Shown: piece after piece, positions 6,803 to 10,238 of the stretch
Layout: each line of letters begins with the position of its first letter
Numbering within the stretch: position 1 is the stretch's first letter
NCBI GenBank assembly: GCA_023420745.1
Contig: JAEZVQ010000045.1
Span: 1 to 10,238, forward strand
Length of the DNA: 10,238 bases
Reading direction: 5' to 3'
Source of the DNA: Actinomycetes bacterium
GTDB taxonomy: Bacteria > Actinomycetota > Actinomycetes > Actinomycetales > Actinomycetaceae
Notes under the pieces: generated by a model
The model's database searches: none
Told to the model about the DNA's origin: nothing
The model's input: only the letters and a program-made list of their open reading frames with translations
Made by a program: the position numbers and the translations under genes

Positions 6803-6816
6803 TGTGAACGTTCACA
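6803..6816. promoter_or_regulatory. LacI-family operator upstream of the kinase gene
   Basis: TGTGAACGTTCACA is a perfect 14-bp palindrome with the central CG expected for LacI-family operators. It falls about 5-19 bases after the predicted transcription start, a classic position for repression by blocking RNA polymerase. No LacI-type gene is encoded in this window, so the regulator must be elsewhere. Confidence 0.75.
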
Positions 6817-6935
6817 CCAGCGGTCGGGCGTTTCCCTTTCAACGTAGCGACCGATGTCAATGTCGACGATCCCATCACGTACAGGCATATCGCCGGTGCA
6901 GAGCAACGACGAGTACTCAAAGGTGCACAATTCCC

Positions 6936-8579
6936 ATGACTACCATCTCCCCCACCCAATCACACCCCACCCCGGCCGCATTGATCGATGCCGGCGAGGC
7001 TACCCTCGGCATTGAACTCGGATCGACACGGATCAAAGCATGCCTCATTGACCCCTCGGGGGCTGTCCTCGCCTCCGGTGCCCACGAGTGGGAAAACGTC
7101 CTCGTTGACGGACACTGGTCATACTCCCTCGACGCCGTGTGGTCAGGTGTCGCCGACGCCTACGCGCAACTCTCCCGCAATGTCTCCACCACCTATTCGG
7201 TAACACTGACGCGCATACGTGCTCTCGGGGTGTCGGCCATGATGCACGGCTACCTCGCTTTCGACGCCGAGGGAACACTCCTCACCCCATTTCGCACCTG
7301 GCGCGATACCTACACCGGTGCCGCCTCCGATGAGCTGACCCGCACATTCGGTGTGAATATCCCCCTACGCTGGTCAATTTCGCACTACTATCAAGCGATC
7401 CTCGACGGTGAGGAACACGTCGGCGACGTCCGGTTCCTCACCACGCTCGCCGGCTACGTCCACTGGAAACTCACCGGGCGCAAAGTTCTCGGCGTGGGAG
7501 ACGCGGTGGGGATGTTCCCCATTGACGCCACCACCGGCACCTACCACAACCGGATGATCACCCAGTTCGATGAACTCGCCGCGGCGCGCGGGGTGAGCAC
7601 CGGCTTGCGCTCGATTCTGCCGCAGGTACTTCGAGCTGGAGATGACGCTGGCACACTCACCGACGACGGCGCCCGACTGATCGACCCGACCGGGACGCTG
7701 CGTGCCGGATGTGTGATGTGTCCGCCCGAAGGTGACGCGGGCACCGGGATGGTGGCGACGAACGCGGTACGTCCACGCACCGGAAATGTTTCTGTTGGCA
7801 CCTCGATTTTCGCCATGATCGTCCTCGAACGCGACCTGCGTGAACTCCACACCGAAATTGACCCGGTGACCACCCCCGCCGGCGATCCGGTCGCAATGGT
7901 GCACTGCAATAACGGCGCTGCGGAAATCGCCACATGGGTGTCACTGATGTGCGACGCTGCCGCACGCATGGGGGCGCACGTGTCAAAGGATGAAGCCTAT
8001 CGCGCGCTGCTCACCGCGGCACTCGATGCCGCACCCGATGCCGACGGCATCACCGTTTACAACTACCTGTCCGGTGAACCGGTGGCAGGTCTGGTTGACG
8101 GTCGCCCGATGGTGTGGCGCGAACCCACGGCGACCCTCAACGTTGCCAACCTCATGCGCGCCCACATTTTCGGCGCCTACGCTGCGCTGGCGCTGGGGAT
8201 GCGCATCCTCAATGACGAAGGTGTCAGTGTCGATGTGGTCTTCGGACACGGGGGGATTTTCCGCACACCCGAGGTGGCACAGCGACTGCTCGCCGCCGCA
8301 CTCGATACTCCGGTAGGCATCGCCGATTCTGCCTCCGAAGGAGGTGCCTGGGGGATCGCCGTCCTCGCCCACTTCACCGCCTCACGCCATGCCGCACTAG
8401 AAGATCGTCACAACGAGGAGGACATCAGCCTCGCCGACTTCCTCGACCGCGAGATTTTCTCAACCTCGACCCCGTCGATCATCACCCCAGCACATGAGGA
8501 CGTCGCCGGTTTTTCGCGCTTCCTCGAACGCTACCGCACCGGTCTCGTCGCTCAACACGCGATCACTGACATGGAATAA
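6936..8579 (+). CDS. FGGY-family carbohydrate kinase
   Basis: Predicted cytoplasmic ATP-dependent kinase of a sugar, ketopentose or polyol. The chosen ATG at 6936 gives 547 residues, within the FGGY range. N-terminal phosphate loop: GIELGSTRIKACLID (25-39), with Glu in place of the more usual Asp. Catalytic Asp candidate: D267 in PEGDAGTGM, followed by the VGTSIF strand. C-terminal nucleotide-binding motifs: GHGGIF (437-442) and SEGGAWG (467-473). The segments SAMMHGYLAFD and TTLAGYVHWKLTG are distinctive of a subgroup often labelled only as ATPase or FGGY kinase. A ribulokinase- or xylulokinase-like role is possible but not proven. The frame stays open 44 codons upstream, but that stretch is Arg/Cys-rich, lacks family similarity and overlaps the LacI-type operator. 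A modest AGGTG lies 10 bases before the ATG. The gene is probably a separate LacI-controlled transcription unit. Confidence 0.87.
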   Translation: MTTISPTQSHPTPAALIDAGEATLGIELGSTRIKACLIDPSGAVLASGAHEWENVLVDGHWSYSLDAVWSGVADAYAQLSRNVSTTYSVTLTRIRALGVSAMMHGYLAFDAEGTLLTPFRTWRDTYTGAASDELTRTFGVNIPLRWSISHYYQAILDGEEHVGDVRFLTTLAGYVHWKLTGRKVLGVGDAVGMFPIDATTGTYHNRMITQFDELAAARGVSTGLRSILPQVLRAGDDAGTLTDDGARLIDPTGTLRAGCVMCPPEGDAGTGMVATNAVRPRTGNVSVGTSIFAMIVLERDLRELHTEIDPVTTPAGDPVAMVHCNNGAAEIATWVSLMCDAAARMGAHVSKDEAYRALLTAALDAAPDADGITVYNYLSGEPVAGLVDGRPMVWREPTATLNVANLMRAHIFGAYAALALGMRILNDEGVSVDVVFGHGGIFRTPEVAQRLLAAALDTPVGIADSASEGGAWGIAVLAHFTASRHAALEDRHNEEDISLADFLDREIFSTSTPSIITPAHEDVAGFSRFLERYRTGLVAQHAITDME

Positions 8580-8666
8580 ACCGCGCGTGAGGTTGCGTCA
8601 AAGCAATCTTTGCGTCACCGTGGAGGAAGCCAATTCGACGGCATGACTGACCCGTGAGGAGAACCG
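8580..8666 (+). repeat. Intergenic region with paired TTGCGTCA repeats before the peptidase gene
   Basis: The 87-bp gap holds two direct copies of TTGCGTCA (8593-8600 and 8610-8617), set 17 bp apart and thus on nearly the same face of the helix after 1.6 turns. A small AAAG/CTTT inverted repeat lies between them. No terminator follows the kinase gene. The repeats could be an activator or repressor site for the peptidase promoter. No clear -10 box was found. Confidence 0.4.
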
Positions 8667-10238
8667 ATGACCTGTGAGATTCGCTCGCTACCCGTCCGAG
8701 ACGAGGCGGCAATGGATCCAACAATCCCCGCAACTGAGGACTTCTACCGTCACGCGAACGGCACCTGGCTCGCCAACTATGAGATCCCTGCCGACCGTGC
8801 CAGCGACGGCGTGTTCTACGCGCTAAGCGACCGGGCAGAATCTGACGTTCACGCGATTATCGAGTCCCTCGACGCCGGCTCCGACGACAGCGACGAAACA
8901 AAACTCGCGGTTCTCTACCGTCAATTCATGGACGAAACGGCAATCGAGAAAGCTGGCTACCGCACTCTGATCCCCGACTTCGCCGCCATTCTCGCCGCCT
9001 CGACACACGACGCACTCGCCCGCGCGATGGCGCAACTGGCACGAACCGGCGTCACCTCAATCGTCCAGACGATGATTTACCCCAACCTCAACCGGCCAAC
9101 CCATAACGGTCTCTACTTCTACCAAGATGGGCTCGCACTACCCGACGAAGCGTACTACCGCGACGATGAACACGCCGGCGTGCGCGAAGCATACGTCACG
9201 TTCCTCAATCGCATGGCGCAACTGCTCGCCACAGATTCCGGACTGCCCGAACAGGTGCGCACACTCAACGACAATTTTGGGCGCGAAGTTCTCGAATTTG
9301 AAACACAAGTGGCTGCCCTGCACTGGGATAACGTGGCATCACGCGACGTCGAAAAGACGAATAACCCGACCGCACTCCAAGACCTCATCACCAACAACCC
9401 CGGGTTCGCGTGGGTCGACTATTTTGACGCTCTCGGGATCACTACCGCCAACAATGCGAAAGCTGTCATCTACCAGCCGTCCTTCATCGAAGGAATGTGC
9501 TCACTGTGGGCATCGACAAGCCTCGACGTGCTCAAACGGTGGGCAATCGCCCGGGTTGTCACGTCTCGCGCGATGTATCTGACGAAAGACGCCGTCGACG
9601 CGCACTTCGAGTTCTCACGGACGTTGAGTGGCGCCACAGAGCTTCGCCCACGATGGAAACGCGCAGTGGCATTCGTCGAAGATGCAATGGGATTTGCTCT
9701 CGGACGTTTCTACGTTGACCGCCACTTCCCACAGTCTTACAAAGAGCAAATGCTCACCCTCGTCAATCACCTCATCGACGCCTACCGTGAATCAATTTCA
9801 CAACTCGAGTGGATGAGCGACGCGACACGCTCACGCGCGTTGGAAAAACTGTCACTGTTTACTCCGAAAATCGGATTCCCCGACGCGTGGCGCGACTACT
9901 CGACACTCACCACCGGGGTCGATCTTGTCGACAGTGTGCGTCGCACCCGTGACTTTGAATGGCGACGCCAATGCGCCACCATCGACCAGCCGGTCGATCG
10001 CGAGGAGTGGCTGATGACCCCGCAAACGGTCAACGCCTACTACATGCCAACAATGAACGAAATCGCCTTCCCGGCGGCGATTCTCCAGCCTCCGTTCTTC
10101 GATCCCGATGCCCCCGATGCGGTGAACTACGGTGCCATCGGTGCTGTCATCGGTCACGAGATTGGTCACGGCTTCGACGACCAGGGCTCACTATTCGACG
10201 GGCACGGTCAGCAAAACAACTGGTGGGAAGCTGAAGAC
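8667..10238 (+). CDS. M13-family zinc metallopeptidase (neprilysin/PepO-like), N-terminal 524 residues (partial)
   Basis: Predicted zinc endopeptidase that cleaves short peptides. The frame is open to the window end. The strong ribosome site GAGGAG (8656-8661), 5 bases before the ATG, sets the start. Family marks in order are DFYRHANGTWL near the N-terminus, a long mainly helical M13_N domain, and then the catalytic domain with NAYYMPTMNEIAFPAAILQPPFF (the NAYY and substrate-binding region). The zinc motif HEIGH at residues 497-501 sits within GAVIGHEIGHGFDDQG. The third zinc ligand (ExxxD motif) and the C-terminal CxxW lie beyond the window. A full protein would be about 630-680 residues. 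No signal peptide or membrane helix is visible, as in cytoplasmic bacterial PepO-like enzymes, although some of those are exported by other routes. It shows no functional link to the sugar genes. Confidence 0.93.
   Translation, partial: MTCEIRSLPVRDEAAMDPTIPATEDFYRHANGTWLANYEIPADRASDGVFYALSDRAESDVHAIIESLDAGSDDSDETKLAVLYRQFMDETAIEKAGYRTLIPDFAAILAASTHDALARAMAQLARTGVTSIVQTMIYPNLNRPTHNGLYFYQDGLALPDEAYYRDDEHAGVREAYVTFLNRMAQLLATDSGLPEQVRTLNDNFGREVLEFETQVAALHWDNVASRDVEKTNNPTALQDLITNNPGFAWVDYFDALGITTANNAKAVIYQPSFIEGMCSLWASTSLDVLKRWAIARVVTSRAMYLTKDAVDAHFEFSRTLSGATELRPRWKRAVAFVEDAMGFALGRFYVDRHFPQSYKEQMLTLVNHLIDAYRESISQLEWMSDATRSRALEKLSLFTPKIGFPDAWRDYSTLTTGVDLVDSVRRTRDFEWRRQCATIDQPVDREEWLMTPQTVNAYYMPTMNEIAFPAAILQPPFFDPDAPDAVNYGAIGAVIGHEIGHGFDDQGSLFDGHGQQNNWWEAED

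Larger units (their letters stand above)
6632..6935 (+). other. 304-bp intergenic region between GH16 and kinase genes
   Basis: From left to right it holds a short spacer, the intrinsic terminator (6660-6700), and an imperfect inverted repeat CGATAAAC / GTTTGTCG (6734-6741 and 6749-6756, one G-T pair). After these come a promoter-like -10 box TACACT (6786-6791), the LacI-type palindrome (6803-6816), and about 120 bp of untranslated leader. The kinase reading frame stays open back to a GTG at 6804, but that part lacks kinase homology. No other gene is seen. Confidence 0.6.

Noticed and set aside
6804..6935. 44-codon N-terminal extension of the kinase starting at a GTG
   Set aside because: The stretch is Arg/Cys-rich, unlike kinase N-termini, and its start lies inside the LacI-type operator. 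The ATG at 6936 leads directly into the conserved ELGST loop.
7374..7904. 176-codon minus-strand open frame inside the kinase gene
   Set aside because: It is antisense to conserved kinase motifs and rich in Gly/His/Arg with no family features.
9127..9582. 151-codon plus-strand open frame inside the peptidase
   Set aside because: Out of frame with the M13 gene, which has a strong ribosome site, M13 motifs throughout and an uninterrupted frame to the window end.
1..10238. CRISPR array, insertion sequence, tRNA/rRNA, or phage/defence system
   Set aside because: No regularly spaced repeats, transposase motifs, tRNA-like cloverleaf or defence-type domains were seen on either strand. The window reads as chromosomal metabolic genes.

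Overview
The window comes from a moderately high-GC Gram-positive bacterium, most likely an actinobacterium of the Actinomycetales type. The evidence is the GC-rich third codon positions, the strong AGGAGG-type ribosome sites, and a CUT1 sugar ABC transporter with no ATPase gene beside it (actinobacteria commonly supply a shared MsiK-type ATPase in trans). The species cannot be fixed from sequence alone. No tRNA, rRNA, CRISPR array, insertion sequence or phage gene was seen. The window is almost wholly protein-coding.

Positions 1-3973 (minus strand) are a sugar uptake and hydrolysis operon. In transcription order it holds a MalF-type permease, a MalG-type permease (stop and start overlap as TAATG), a lipoprotein sugar-binding protein, and the first 218 residues of a GH36 alpha-galactosidase that runs off the left edge. 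Across a 97-bp divergent intergenic region, positions 4071-6631 (plus strand) hold a ROK-family repressor followed 35 bp later by a secreted GH16 endo-glycanase with a C-terminal beta-sandwich-like domain. A 17-bp-stem terminator closes that unit at 6660-6700.

Positions 6701-8579 hold a separately controlled FGGY-family carbohydrate kinase. A perfect 14-bp LacI-type palindrome (6803-6816) lies just downstream of a plausible -10 box. The last part (8667-10238) is the first 524 residues of an M13 (neprilysin/PepO-like) zinc metallopeptidase, cut by the window end just after its HExxH motif.

Read together, the first two units look like one glycan-utilisation locus. The GH16 enzyme would cut a polysaccharide or glycoconjugate outside the cell. 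The lipoprotein and two permeases would import the oligosaccharide. The cytoplasmic GH36 enzyme would remove alpha-galactosyl groups, and the ROK protein would sense the sugar and control the divergent promoters. The pairing of an ExDxxE-type GH16 with an alpha-galactosidase suggests an alpha-galactose-capped beta-linked substrate. This is inference. The kinase may belong to a different pentose or sugar pathway under a LacI regulator not encoded here, and the peptidase looks unrelated.
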